Source: Prinsepia uniflora
Taxonomy: Eukaryota > Streptophyta > Magnoliopsida > Rosales > Rosaceae
Length of the DNA: 64,000 nucleotides
Assembly (NCBI GenBank): GCA_032719365.1
Contig: CM064862.1
Span: forward strand, 136,501 to 200,500
Reading direction: 5' to 3'
Shown: positions 10,881 through 23,932 of the stretch, one piece after another
How the letters are laid out: each line of letters opens with the position of its first letter
Position numbering within the stretch: the first letter of the stretch is position 1
The notes under the pieces: model-generated
Seen by the model: the letters and a program-made list of their open reading frames with translations, nothing else
What the model was told of the DNA's origin: nothing
The model's database searches: none
Position numbers and translations under genes: made by a program

Positions 10881-13800
10881 GCAAGTGGGTGATTTTTTGG
10901 CTGACCTTATGAATTGGGTATGTAATTTGGTTGGCACTTATCGCAAGTTCAGATTAGAATTTTCTTTAAGGTGTAAACAAGAGAATTTTGTAAAACGAAA
11001 CAAAATATATGCTAAAAGTTAATATAATTTTTTTTTTTAAAGATTGCGAGTGAGACCCACCTAATATGAAATGTTTCTTCACCACTAGATGACTAACCGG
11101 TTTTAATTTTTTCAATAGACGTGATCATTGAATAGTGGCTTACATTTGAGATGTGTTGAAGCTTCTCTCAATATATCATTGGTATTGTTTATCGTAAACA
11201 AATTCGACCGAGTGAGAAGAACATGAATCAGTCATGTTCAATTCATGTTCTTCATCTCATAATACAAATTGTTGATTTTCATTAAAAAAAACGTCAAATT
11301 GCATTTATCTTAATATACCAATTCGAAATATATATTATAAGTATAGTTTTAGAAACTAAAATCCATTGAGAAAAAGATGGTGAGGTGTTGTTTGTCGTCA
11401 CAAAATGTCAGCAAAATGGAGGTAGAGGGGCCCAGCGGATTGTTTTGTTTAATCTTCGCTTTGCAGTTTCGTTGTACGAAAGTCAACAGTTTCGTAAGAC
11501 ATTATTTTGCTTTTTTTTTTTTTTTGGTTGTCAGGCTAACAATAATAACAGTTTGTGAACTGCCTTGTATTCCAATCCATTATTCCCCAATAGCAGGTAT
11601 TCATTCCCTTACTCCCAATGAACATCGATCATGAATGTGCTAACATGCTCTGATCCCCCTAATTCAGGTGCAAAGGTGGCAAGGCTTAATTAGGTGGGTC
11701 CACGCGTTTCTCTTGAATTTTTCTTTGCGTTTTGATGAACTCATATTTGAGTTATTTAATTATTTTATCCGCCGGGATTAATTCCGTTTTCTGCGTGTGG
11801 TTTATTTTATTTTATTAAGTTTTTTAAGCTAAGCCCTATAATCCAATATCTCACATATTTTTTTTATTTTCTTTTTTCAGTAGTGCACATTTGGGAAGTT
11901 GATGAACATAGGCTGAATGAGGTGGCACACACTCAACGAGGGAAGATGAGATCTATCGAGTATCGAGCGAGCATGGATGTGGATATTAAGGACTAAATTA
12001 AGCAGAGTGAGATTACTGTAATTCCCCAAGCTTTTGCCATCTTATGATATAATATCCAGCTCATCCGCTATAAAACATCAAAAGTTTAACATGAGAGAAT
12101 GTCAACACGTGGGCTGAGATGTGTTTCGTTGGCCCCTGCCTCCTCTGTCTGTCATATTATTCAAGCTTAATTAAAAAATATTAAATATTGATATAAAAAT
12201 TAAATTAAATTTTAGAAAAAACACTTAAGCCCTAAATACTACTTATATAAGATCAATATTTTTATATTGAGATCATTAAATACGAATAAGGTAAAAATGA
12301 AGAATTTTTTTTTCTTTTTCTCATATTTTTATATTGAGATATTTAAATAAGTATATTTTCAAAAAAATAGTACGGAATCCCAAAATTCGACAAAAATATC
12401 ATAGATATTTTCATATATAGTTATATAGATCACTAACTCCACTTGTTATAATTATAGCTTTTCATTAACGAAATGATTATAAAAAAGTAACGCGACATTT
12501 TAGTGTGCAATCAACTAGGAAGCCTGAATTTATTGGCAAATAATTAAGATAGAACCTCAAATACAAATATAAACAACGGTCAATAGAAAACGTTAATATT
12601 TGACAAAAAAATAAAAACTAGAAAATGTTATTACAAATATTTTATACGTAAATATGTATTCTTTAACATCACTAGAAATCATATTAAAAATTAAAACAAA
12701 GACATTAAACTCTTGAATTCCAACCATGACATGTGAGTTTAATATTCTATGGAATTTTAACTAATACGTTTATGAGTGAGTTAAAGTCTCATATTCAAAA
12801 TTTAAATTGCATGCATGACTTACAAAAATATTAAATTCACTATAAGTGTAAACAAATTTCGTCATTCATGCACATGAAATTTTAAAACTTCTTTCATTTA
12901 CAAAATAAATAAATAAAAAATACTATTAAGCCGTAAATATTAATTAATTCCATTTTAAATGGTGTAACAACCCATGTTTATTGGCTTCAATGAATGGAGA
13001 AAGGTTAGTTCCACTTTCGCATTATGTATCTATATATATATATATGTAACTTTCAGATCTTTTTTTCCATTGAAGCTGCTTGGGAGCTATCATAGTAGTT
13101 TCAAGGGTACATAATAAAGATACGATATTAGCAAAATACAAGTAATTTATTCCATATTATCGTTAAAAGAAAAAAATAGTTGGCACAGTTTACTTAAATT
13201 AAAGTCCAAAGTACACACATATAATGCCAGCTATTAACAAATTGGAAAATTCATGGAAAGTTCCTTTTTTTTTTTTTTTTTCTTTCTCTCTTGTGCTTTT
13301 GACTTATGGGGTTTTCGAGGGCCCTGGATTCGCTCTAATGGTAACATTGTCCCTGCTTTCAATTCATTTTATACGGAAAAATTATGCGTCCATGCCAATG
13401 CCATACATCTTATTTATTAACATGGGTGCCGGAACTGCTATAATTGCTTAAATGATATATACATAACACACTTTATACATTTAGCACCATAAATCGAAAG
13501 TTATACGTTCATAGGTATATAATTAGTTTGAATGGAAGCCGCTCAAGAGCTAGCTTACCCAGTAAGCCGCCAAGCACTTGGTAATTAAGTATTAATTAGA
13601 CAAATTCATAATAAATAAGGATGATATTAAAAACAAAAATATTATAGCAGGCTAGCAGCTATATGAAAAGTATGGGCCATAAATATTACAGAAATGAGGG
13701 GAGAAGGTTACGAAACTTTTCCCAAGCTTTGAACAGAGATTTGATCAAAAAAAGCTTTGAACATAGACTTTTTCTTTTTGGGACCGATGAACGGAGGCTT

Positions 13801-14520
13801 TTTTGGAAAGATTTTAATTGATTGGAACATGCAAATGAAATTCCCAAAGAGGGTAAATTCAACTATGCATTGAATTGAAGCTTCGGATAAAGGCCCCCTA
13901 ATTGATTAATTTAATTATCTCATTGATTAATAACCAATATGAAAGGGTACTGGGTACGCTGGAAACATGGGTCCCCCAACTCAGAAAGCTCCTTCCCTTA
14001 AAAAAAAAGTAGTTTCGTTTTATTATTTTATTTATAATTCGTTTTCAAACAGGTAGATAGAGTTGAGAAACCACACAAACACGACAGAAAATAAAGTAAT
14101 GAAATAAAACAAAAACAAATTAAACAATACAGAAAATATAATATATTTTTTAATACTGATATTGGAAAAAAATAAATTATAAAGAGATTAAACTTGAGAT
14201 TTCCTTCATTTATAAATAGAAGTAAGGGAATACTAGATATGCTACCAATACCAAATAGGAAAGGCGCTGAAAGATACAACGCACTTGAAGACTCAAAAGG
14301 AGAAAAAATAAAGCTAATTTTACATTTAAGTGTGACATAACAGAACAGTAACAATGTGAGATATTATATTATAGATCATACCATTAAATTACATATAATA
14401 AATATATATTAACATTATTTTTTTATTATTATAATGAAAATAATAAAAAATAATGTGGCTTCCTGAGTCTTGCGGACCACGGATCTTGAGAATATGAGCT
14501 GTTTCGAAGGAGAAACGGGT
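10881..14520. other. AT-rich intergenic spacer upstream of the NAC gene
   Basis: I found no convincing gene. There are homopolymer T and A tracts, a short (TA)n run near 13032-13046, and scattered small open frames (for example 13224-13451, hydrophobic, no recognisable family). A CACGTG box lies at about 12106-12111 in caacacgtggg. Base composition is clearly lower in GC than in the transposon nest on its left. Confidence 0.5.
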
Positions 14521-14522
14521 CT

Positions 14523-14531
14523 CTATTTAAG
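14523..14531 (+). promoter_or_regulatory. Putative TATA box of the NAC gene
   Basis: TATTTAAG sits in gggtctctatttaagctctcc, followed by a long CT-rich tract (about 14532-14610), which is typical of a plant 5' untranslated region. The spacing to the NAC start codon (14794) would give a leader of about 230 bases. Confidence 0.5.
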
Positions 14532-14616
14532 CTCTCCTTTTTCCTTTTGTTCTCTTTCTCAACTGCTCTCTTACCACCCTCTTCTTCTCTTCTCTTCCCT
14601 TCTTTTAAGTCGGTCT

Positions 14617-14649
14617 ATGGGAAACTTTCCTTGTTCTTTTTTTAGCTGA
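14617..14649 (+). CDS. Possible upstream ORF of 10 codons in the NAC leader
   Basis: ATG at 14617 opens MGNFPCSFFS and stops at TGA 14647-14649, about 145 bases before the NAC start. If the transcript starts near the putative TATA box, this uORF is inside the leader and could dampen translation. Nothing shows conservation of its peptide. Confidence 0.3.
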   Translation: MGNFPCSFFS

Positions 14650-14793
14650 AATTAATTGTTGTTTTCCAGATACTACTAGTTTTAATCAATCTTACCTCCA
14701 GCTGCTTACCCGTATACAAAACACAGGAAGTAGTTAGGACCGGGCCAGGTTGTTTGCGGTAATCGTCATAAAATTTGAAATTGAATCTTCGAT

Positions 14794-16739
14794 ATGGAGG
14801 AAGGGACGGTGGTGAACAGAGGATCGGACGAGCTGATGGAGTTGCCTCCGGGTTTTCGTTTTCATCCTACGGATGAGGAAATCATAACTTGCTACCTTAC
14901 AGAGAAAGTGATGAACAGCAGCTTCATCGCTATTGCAATCGGCGAAGCTGATTTAAACAAGTCCGAGCCTTGGGATTTGCCTGGTGAGTTCTTATTACTT
15001 TTTTATTACTTTTTTTTTTTCGAAGTTTACTTGCACCTTAATCCAATCTCCATATACTGGTATCGATTTGGTGGTTAACATGTATGCAATTATGCATAAT
15101 TTTTTTTTTTTAAGATATACATGGAATAAAGCTCCTAATTTTTTTTGATGAATGACTGATGAGCAGAGAAAGCGAAGATGGGAGAAAATGAGTGGTACTT
15201 CTTCTGCCAGAGGGACAGGAAGTATCCGACGGGCATGAGAACGAATCGAGCAACGGAATCTGGGTACTGGAAGGCCACAGGGAAAGACAAAGAGATTTTC
15301 AACAGTATGGGCAAAAATGGTTGCCTTGTCGGGATGAAAAAAACTCTGGTGTTTTACAGAGGAAGAGCCCCAAAAGGAGAGAAGACCAACTGGGTCATGC
15401 ATGAATATAGACTTGAAGGCAAAATCTATCAATACAGTAACCTTTCCAAGGCTTCAAAGGTACCTCCCTTTTATTCCTTGGGATCTTGATCAAATCTCTC
15501 TATATTTCTTATGAATCATCAATTCATCATGGCTTGACCCCTAGGGCCTAGTCTACCTTTTTCAATTAATCCCCTAAATAAAGGGGTTAATCATGCATCT
15601 TTTTGCATCTCATACTTTTGTTACTTGTTAGCTGAGATTCCCCTTTCTTAGGGGTAGGGACCAGGACTTCCATTTTTCTTTTCTTTTCTTTTCTTCTATT
15701 GCAAGTCATCAAATATCGTTAAATGAATTTGAATAATTGAATTTTGTTGTTGCTTCTGGTGGTGCAGGATGAATGGGTTGTGTGCAGAGTTTTTCACAAG
15801 AACATGGGGCTCAAAAAGGGTTCCACCCCCGTTAGGATCAGCTCTTTTGGGGATCATCTTGATCTCTTGGAGTCTTCTTCACTCCCACCTCTTATGGATC
15901 CTACTAATAGCAAGCCTGCAAGTGGCTATGGAGACTATGGCGACTATGATTTCAAGCCAGCTGGTACGAATTATAATAGCGCAGCAGCCGCACCACCACT
16001 ATCAGCTCCCAAATTAACATCATCTTCATCAGATCATGGACCAATTAGTACTAATAACTACCTCAACTACTTTTCAAATGGCGGCTTGAAGCCAAACCAT
16101 CACAAGTTTCAGGTTCCGCTGCAGCCCATCGGTAACTACAACAGTTACCCAACCACAACACCCAATATGGCGGCTATGCTATACCCTCAACAACAACATC
16201 AGTTTCATCAGAATCCTTCTCATCATTCTTCGTTGCAGAAAAATCCAAATAATTCTGATTATTGTTTTCAGCCAGGGATGATGCATATGAGGAATGCTAG
16301 TTCATCAATATTCCCAAACAGTAGTAATAATCAAGCTGCAGCAGGCTCCGGATTTCAAACTAGTAGGAATCAAGCGAGTGCTGCTGATCATCATGGTGAC
16401 GATGATGATGATCAGATCTTTCTAAGAGCAATAGCCGCTGCATCCAACACAAACAATAATGATATGAACAGGTCTAATCATGACACGTCATCATCAGCTG
16501 GCGGCTTAGGCTTAGAGGGGCAGTGCAAGGTGGAGCAATTTTCGTCAAACCAGTCCATGTTTAGCATCTCACAAGACACTACTGGAATCAGCACAGATAT
16601 GAACACCACCGAGATATCATCGTCACTTGTTTCTAAGCAAGAATTGGGAAGCACCAACAATTCATCATATCATCACGATGATGATCAAGATCCATCAGTT
16701 GTCCCTATTTCGGACATAGATGGCTTGTGGGACTTTTGA
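14794..16739 (+). CDS. NAC domain transcription factor, ANAC046/ANAC087-like, 3 exons, 484 aa
   Basis: Exons are 14794-14983, 15167-15459 and 15768-16739, all with GT...AG introns; they join to 1,455 nt with no internal stop. The NAC DNA-binding domain spans about residues 16-172. Subdomain A is LPPGFRFHPTDEE (17-29). It is followed by WYFFCQRDRKYPTGMRTNRA, GYWKATGKDKEI, LVFYRGRAPKGEKTNWVMHE and, across the second intron, DEWVVCRVFHKN. The intron positions are those usual for this family. The C-terminal half is low-complexity (Ser, Asn, His, Asp) with acidic stretches, as in NAC activation domains, and ends GLWDF. The tail, with EQFSSNQSMFSISQDTTG, TTEISSSLVSKQE and terminal LWDF, resembles Arabidopsis ANAC046/ANAC087, which promote senescence and root-cap cell death. 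The subgroup call is from memory. The product would act in the nucleus. I see no miR164-type target site in exon 3. Start choice: first in-frame ATG, with a family-like N-terminus. Confidence 0.93.
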
Positions 16740-18159
16740 TCATATTCATAATCATTCATTCAAAATCTACTGCCTCTTGTTAATCAGTCTAAAAATTAGC
16801 TAGGTTCAATGTTTTTTTTCTATATTTGGTACGTATGTACGTAGGTGATTAATTAGAGTAAAGTTTGTAGCATACACGACTTATACTGTATATATATAGT
16901 ACTTCATTATTTTCATCCTTTCCATCCAGATCCATATCCATCTAGATATATAACAAAAAGGAAGATTTCATGACTATTATTGTGATTTTCATGTAATTAA
17001 ATCTTCTTGCTATAAATATATTCTATATAATATGTCGGCATTGTATATATATTAATTATTGCCAATTCCTACTGGATTTTAACTTGTTTTCCTAGTTAAT
17101 TTTTCTGCATTCAAGATTTTTAAATTGTACGTAATGCATCGCATTTGGATGGACGTACAATGGAGTTTGCTGGGTGATTTTTTTTTATGATCGATCACCT
17201 CCAATTATTGGGGTCGCCACTTGAATTGGGACCTTTTTTAACAATCCTGGGACCTCTTTTAACATTTTGCTTTGTAATCTCTTTTAAGACAAGCTCAAGA
17301 GCTAGCGCTAGTACTCAAAATGACATGCATAATTTTGTCAGTCCATAAAGTTTTTTAGATCTTTACGTACTTAATTACCATTCTTTTTTATGAATATTAG
17401 GAATTAGGTTTGAAATTGTCTTCATGGTCCATATATTATTGCTGAGTTTTTTGTTTTTCGTTTTTTTTTTTTTTTTGAGAATATGAATGCAAGAAGAAAA
17501 AAATTATAATGCTGAAGCTACATTAAAAAGTGGAAATTATATCTTAAGTTCAATATTGTATTATGTATACTACTATTTGAGATTCTTTCATATTCTCTCT
17601 GTCTATAAATTATCATCTAGTATTGAATTTTGGGTATATATATATGGCGGGCACACATATTCGGCACTGAAGTTAATTAAACTGATGGAAATGTACTGCA
17701 TGAAAGTAAAAATATGAACCGCTCCTTCATCCATCGATGTTGAGAATGAAGTTAAAATATAGTTATATGATGAAAGGGTGATGTCTGACGAAGGAGGAAT
17801 CACGCGCTTGAATCGTTTCGTGATTGAATGCATCTTATGATATGCGGCTTTTCACTGATCATGATCTGATGAAGGTTATTATATGCTTCATTCCATTATA
17901 ATTATATATATATAATATATTCAAACAATTTTTTAATTTTTAGTTACAATTATTCATGAAAGAATTTAATTACTCAATTTTTAGTTACATATGGACTAAA
18001 TAGTACGTACTAGATATATATACATCAACACTCAACAGCCAGGTTGAGCTTAATACTAAGTTATCAACATTTTAATTATTAGTTTAGTGATAGACTAGCT
18101 AGCTCATGGTGTATATAAATCATGTACGTTTATAATGATTTATTGCATACTTAATTATA
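16740..18159. other. NAC 3' untranslated region and AT-rich spacer
   Basis: The first few hundred bases after the stop are AT-rich with several TATATA stretches and probably hold the 3' end of the NAC transcript; no single poly(A) signal stands out. The remainder has T and A tracts and no recognisable gene. Small open frames at 17487-17717 and 17603-17833 overlap on opposite strands and look random. Confidence 0.45.
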
Positions 18160-19040
18160 TATTGGGTAATAAATTCATAGATACTTACTAATTTATAATT
18201 ATTAAAAAAACTTGTATATAAAAAAATTAAACTTATAACTCCTTTGACTAGTTAAAAATTATATAATTTAAAACAGATAAATTACAACCAATGTCATCCA
18301 ATTGTCAATTATTCTAAGAACAATTTAAAAAGTATTTATCAAAATCTATCATGATTTCAACATTAATTTTTATTTTTATTTTTATATTATAAGATTATAT
18401 TGAGGATTATGAAAACTTTACTCTTATTTATAATTTTTTTTACTTGCTCATTTTTAAAGTAATATGAGTATCTGATCTAATTTAAAGTAAGATAATTAAA
18501 AGCAATAATTCTTCAAAAATAATTTAAAATTTAAAAATTATTTATCTTCCGATATCAAATAATTTGATTAATTTCGTATAATTTAGGGTTTAATTCTTCT
18601 CAAGCCCACCCCCCTCCCCGAAAAAAAAAATTATACCCTACCGTTAGACCCCAAAAAATAGACTTTATTTTTTATTTTACAGAAAAAATTCAATTGTAAC
18701 TATATACAATATATATAGTATACATGTATAATATTTATTATATGCATAATATCATAAAGGGCCGAAGAGGCCAAAGAAATCAAACATTAAGGAGCACATA
18801 GGGTAAAGAGGACAAAAAAAGACAATGTTATGTTTAATTGTTTAAAAGAATTCTCAATAACTCACTCATCCTCTTTATTGAGATATAAAAGGGTAGATGT
18901 GAAATTTATTACTTAAAAATTTTGTTTAGAGACTTTTAAATAAAAAAAGTTTGAGATAAGGTATTATTTTATTTAATATACAAGCATTAAAAATTTTAAA
19001 TAAAAATAAAAGTTGTTAAAAGTGTAACAATGATTTACTC
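18160..19040 (+). repeat. Left arm of a ~0.9-kb inverted repeat
   Basis: This arm matches the reverse complement of about 21541-22450 with small indels. Shared anchors include cctttgactagt (18241) against actagtcaaagg (22375), tctatcatgatttcaaca against gctgaaatcatgataga, ccctaccgttaga against aacggtaggg, and caatgatttactc (about 19028) against gagtaaatcattg (21543). The outer limit is blurred, near 18150-18170. Both arms carry agggtttaattct-type sequence. Confidence 0.75.
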
Positions 19041-21540
19041 ATATATTATTGTACGTAATTGATTTTATTACAATAATTAGTTATATAATTTTTCCGTAAG
19101 TATATATTTAGCTAGCTATTAAGTAATTGGTTTTTTAATATTGCATGTTGCATTTATAGTATATATATTTAGGAAATTAATTGGTGCTGCTTTTGTGATT
19201 GTTGATGATATATATCGATTTTGGTTATTGTTGGGATAAGAAAGAGAAAGATTGATGCATATTGATAATTAATTTGAATATTAATTTTGTGACATATGAT
19301 GATGGACGATGCATCACGAGTGGCTAAAACTGAATGAATTGATGAAGAGTACAATTTACAATATTATTCCAAAATATGTTCATATTTATATTTAAATAAA
19401 GGGCCGCTTTTGTCATGATATGATTTTGATCCCGGAAAAAACTAAACTTTCCATTGAAAGCAAAGCGTCCATTGGATTTTCATTCTTGGAGGCAACTTAA
19501 CCGCCCTTTTTTGGATTTCTTCGCTTGTTTGCACTTTACACTTATACACAATCATCAGCCGTGTGTTTTTAAGCTTCATTTTCTCCCACTACGTAATGGA
19601 GGACAATTCATGTACTCAATTTTTGGATGGACTAAATTTAGTGTCGGTTTGAGAATAGTCGGGTAAAACGGCCGTCTCGGATCCTCGAGAGGACCCTTTT
19701 TTGACATGGTTGTTGTGTTAATTTGTTATATAAAAGAAACTTGAGGTACGAATAAATTTTATTAATAACCATAAAAGACACACCTAATCAGAGAAACGTA
19801 ATGAGTCTCACTCCTCAAAACTCTATTGACGATGATTAAAAATTTATATAAGCATACATATAAGTAAAATTTATCAACATAAATCATTATAAGAATTCTT
19901 ACAATGGTAAAAACTAAGAATAAAAAGACTACGAGTTCGTCTACTAGCCAACTAATAAAAAAAAAAGACAATTTCACCATTGCAATAATATATATATATA
20001 TATATATAAAGAACACTTTTACCCAAATTAAAACATATAATAGATTTTTTTAAAACCTAAATTGGACTAGACTAATTAAATAGAACTGTTTTAGCAACAA
20101 TAACAACTGAGACAAAATGTATTTTAATTATGTTAAGCAATAAATTAAGTTCAACTTAGAAATATATAAATATATATATCACCATGTTCTAATTTACTTT
20201 GTGGCTATATATATGCATCAAGACAAAATGTATTTTAATTATGTTAAGCAACAAATTAAGTTCAACTTAAAAATATATAAATATATATCATCATGTTCTA
20301 ATTTACTTTGTGGCTATATATATGCATTATAGTAATATATTATTATAATTATAATATAGGGAACGTATACATAGCTAGTAGTTAATTGATTGGCCAATTG
20401 AATCGGAAACCCTAGCTAGCTTATATATGTACAGGTATTTAGCTGATTTGTTGCATGAAAACATGGGAATCGGTGGCCCCAAGTCGTCGACTATTAGCTA
20501 TGGAGCTCCACCACACCGTCATACGCGCGCACTTCCATAATTCATAATCCGTAATTCATAATCCATAATCCAGATAGATAATTAGACAAATGAGAATCGG
20601 TAGCTACAACTAGAAGTCTAGAAGGCTGCTGCTGTTGCATCCATCGCTATTCTTTCTCTTCTATTATATTAGACTTCTCCTAATATTATAGATATGAAAT
20701 GAAAATCAACCTTGTTGTCCTATATATTTCGTAATTTTATATATGTAGGGGTCATGACTCATGAGGCCACAATCCTGAACTTCATCTCGATCAGATCTTA
20801 TGTCATCTCATCTACATATACATCATCATCTAATCTAGTCACCTTTCGTTTCTCACATGGAAATTATAGAACCCCACCCCAACCCCACCACCGACTTCAA
20901 ATTTCATTGGACAATATTGCCCATTGGTCCACCACCTAATCTTCCTTACTACAGCTTCAATCCTCTTCCAATTTCCTGTCCAAGTAATCATTTCATATTT
21001 AATTTTTAAATTCGAGATAACCATAAAGAGAAACTAGCTAGATGCATAATGACAAAAACCAAATTGATTGTTGAAATAATTTAGATGTTACCATTTTCAT
21101 CATGCTATCTATGTCTAACCATAGCTGCTGTATATGGCCAATTCACGCGTCATTATGTTTCCTAAAGCAGCCATAGCTTACCATTTAATGTCAATTTTCA
21201 AATCTCAATAAAATCATAAGAAAAATATTTTAATAATTTTTTGACTTAAAATCACGGAGTTATATATTGTGAACAATCTTTGTGAACAAATTACACACTG
21301 ATTGAGTAAGAACATTTATTTATACAAAATCTTCAAAAATTTATTTCTAACCTCATAAAAATTTACACGATATATTCATTATGTTTTTAGATTACCTGAA
21401 GTTACGTTTGCATCCTACTAAAAAATTTATTTAGTTTAATATTTTATAACTTAAAACTTTAAAACTTGTAAGGAAGGTACTTGTAACATTTTTTGTTGAT
21501 CAAACACCTGGCCGACAATACGTGGAACTCGATTAAAGAA
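19041..21540. other. Spacer between the inverted repeats
   Basis: This is AT-rich, with no recognisable transposase or other gene. It contains an internal tandem duplication at 20110-20328 and (TA)n runs near 19988-20008. Small open frames at 19454-19666, 19762-20016 and 20712-20939 have no recognisable similarity. Confidence 0.45.
20110..20328. repeat. Tandem duplication, period 111 bp, two units
   Basis: Unit 1 (20110-20220) and unit 2 (20221-20328) both begin agacaaaatgtattttaatt and end tggctatatatatgcat. They differ by a handful of substitutions and a small indel in the ATATAT stretch, so the duplication is fairly recent. Confidence 0.9.
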
Positions 21541-22450
21541 AGAGTAAATCATTGATATACCTATGACAACTTTTCTTTTTTATTTAAAATATTTAATGCT
21601 TATATATTAAACAAAATGAGAAATTCTCTCAAATTTTTTTATTCAAAAGTCTTTAAACAAAATTTGTAAGTAATAAATTTCACATTTGCCCATTTATATC
21701 TTAATAAAAAAGATGAGTGAGTTATTGAGAAATCATTTGACCAATTAAAAACAACATTGTATTTTTTGGCCTTCTTTGCTCCATATGTCCCGTGTTTGGT
21801 TTCTTTAGCCTCTTGGGCCCTTTATTAAATTATGCATATAATAAATATTATATATGTATAATATATATATATATATATTATATTTAGTTACAATTGAATT
21901 TTTTTCTATAAAATAAAAAATAAAATCTGTATTATCTAGGGTTCAACGGTAGGGTATAAATTTTTTTTGGGAGGGGGTGAGATGGTGGTGGAAAATCCTA
22001 CGACGTAGGGTTTAATTCTACCAAAATTCAAGAATTAAACCCTAAACTATACATAATAATCAAATTATTTAATATCGGAAGATAAATAATTTAAAAATTT
22101 AAAAATATTTTTGAAGAATTATTATTTTTAATTATCTTATTTTAAGTTGGATTAGATACTCATATTACTTTTAAAATGAACAAGTGAAAAAAAATATTAT
22201 AAAGAAGAGTAATGTTTTCATAATCCTCAATATAATCGTATAATAAAAAAATAAAGCTGAAATCATGATAGATTTTGGTAAATACTTATTAGATTGTTGT
22301 TGGATTAGTTTGCAATTGTATGACATTAGTTGTAATTTTTATAAAAACTATAGTCTATTTTAAACTGTATTATCCTTTGACTAGTCAAAGAACCTATGAG
22401 TATAATTTTTCAATATGCAAGTTTTTAAATAAACTTATATGTTGGTAATG
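21541..22450 (-). repeat. Right arm of the ~0.9-kb inverted repeat
   Basis: This is the reverse complement of the left arm (18160-19040). It has an extra ~50-bp piece around 21975-22040 (gggagggggtgagatggtggtgg and a second agggtttaattct) and a longer (TA)n stretch. Together the arms could form a stem of about 0.85 kb around a 2.5-kb loop. Confidence 0.75.
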
Positions 22451-22521
22451 ACCTATAAGTTAATTGCCTTTAAAGAAAACAGGTATACATATGAAGATAT
22501 AGTTTGGTTTACCCACACATG

Positions 22522-22524
<3 letters not shown>

Positions 22525-22552
<28 letters not shown>
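22525..22552. repeat. (TG)n microsatellite
   Basis: About 14 uninterrupted GT units lie just outside the inverted repeat and 27 bp before the next family A copy. Confidence 0.95.
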
Positions 22553-22553
<1 letters not shown>

Positions 22554-23932
22554 CTGTGAGTGTTGAATCAGGCGCACGATGACATGACCTACCCCCAATC
22601 CCCCAGAATTAAGGGCTAAGCCATGCTCCCGTCTAACTTACGTGCGACATGAAGGCTAAACCGTGTCCAACCTCCACGTAACATGTAAGCCGGACAAGTG
22701 ATTCCCAAGCGAACCGTCTAAAAATTTCCGAACTTCCCAGAGCGCATAGAATCTACTGTGGATCGCGTGTGTAATGTCTCCGTCTCCCTAACAACAGCCC
22801 GCAACGAATCAAACTTGGAGGGTAGCGAAAACATAAAAGACTGTGAGTGGACAAAAATAAAGAATACGTTCAAAAAACAATTTATAAGAAAAGACAGTTA
22901 TACCCTCCATTAAAAACCAATGCATGCATATAAAACCCGTTTCATAAAACCATTTCATATCCAAGATAAGAAAACCATCGATGAAAACCGGAATCATTTA
23001 TTTTCCTCAAATCCGCAACTCAAATCCAAGGCTTCAGCCCAAAATCATAAATCCTCATCAAAGTACGGGAACTCAGCCCAAAACATATTAAATCCAAATC
23101 ATCTGGGCCACAACCCAAAACCTCTGAAAATCAGTGAAACCCAAAGTAAAACATCAATCAATCAAGTTGCTGGATCTCAAGCGCACCGAGTCTTTAAACT
23201 CAAAACACATGAGCATAATCAGGTCTTCCCGGGATATCAATGAGTCTTTAAACTCAAAACACAATCAACAGGCATCAGGGGATATCACAATAACCGAGTC
23301 TTTAAACTCAAAACATATCAATCCAAGGCCCTCCCCCGTCATCAATCAACCGAGTCTTTAAACTCAAAACCATATCCAGCCATATCCGGGTCTTTAAACC
23401 CAAAACCAAGTTTCAACGGGTCTTTATGACAGGACCCGCCCCGATCCCACAGGGACCACAAGGGGACGTGCCCTGCTCCCGTCTGACACCCAATAATTCA
23501 TACCAATTTTAACCTCAAACATTTAAAAGCATAAATAACCAAATTAAAGTCATACATAAAATCCGAATTAAACGAATGTCAGACAAGGGATATAATCCAA
23601 AATTACAAATTTGCGAGCACGACTCTAAAGTAATCCTGCGGGTACACCGCCCAGCAGGGGTTCAGGTACGCAGAAGTAGATCTATGCCTCAGCCTCTGGT
23701 TCCTCCTCTACCTCAGTTTCCCGACCTGGAGGGGTTATCAAAACAGTAAGGGTGAGTGGACCGAAATTCAAGTTTATGAAATCGTTTGATAAGTAAAACA
23801 TATAATTTACCCCTCCGTTTTCCAAACATGCGTGCAACATAATTCAAAATCAATAACCATATAATATGAACCATAAGGCATATAATAAACCATAACCATA
23901 ATTTTAGTTGCTGCACTATACACTCCAATCCC

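Noticed and set aside
13224..13451. 75-codon hydrophobic open frame
   Set aside because: No family recognised, begins with a poly-Phe tract from a T-run, isolated in AT-rich spacer, no supporting splice or promoter context.
16020..16050. miR164 target site in the NAC gene
   Set aside because: The best local alignment has about half its positions mismatched to the conserved target.
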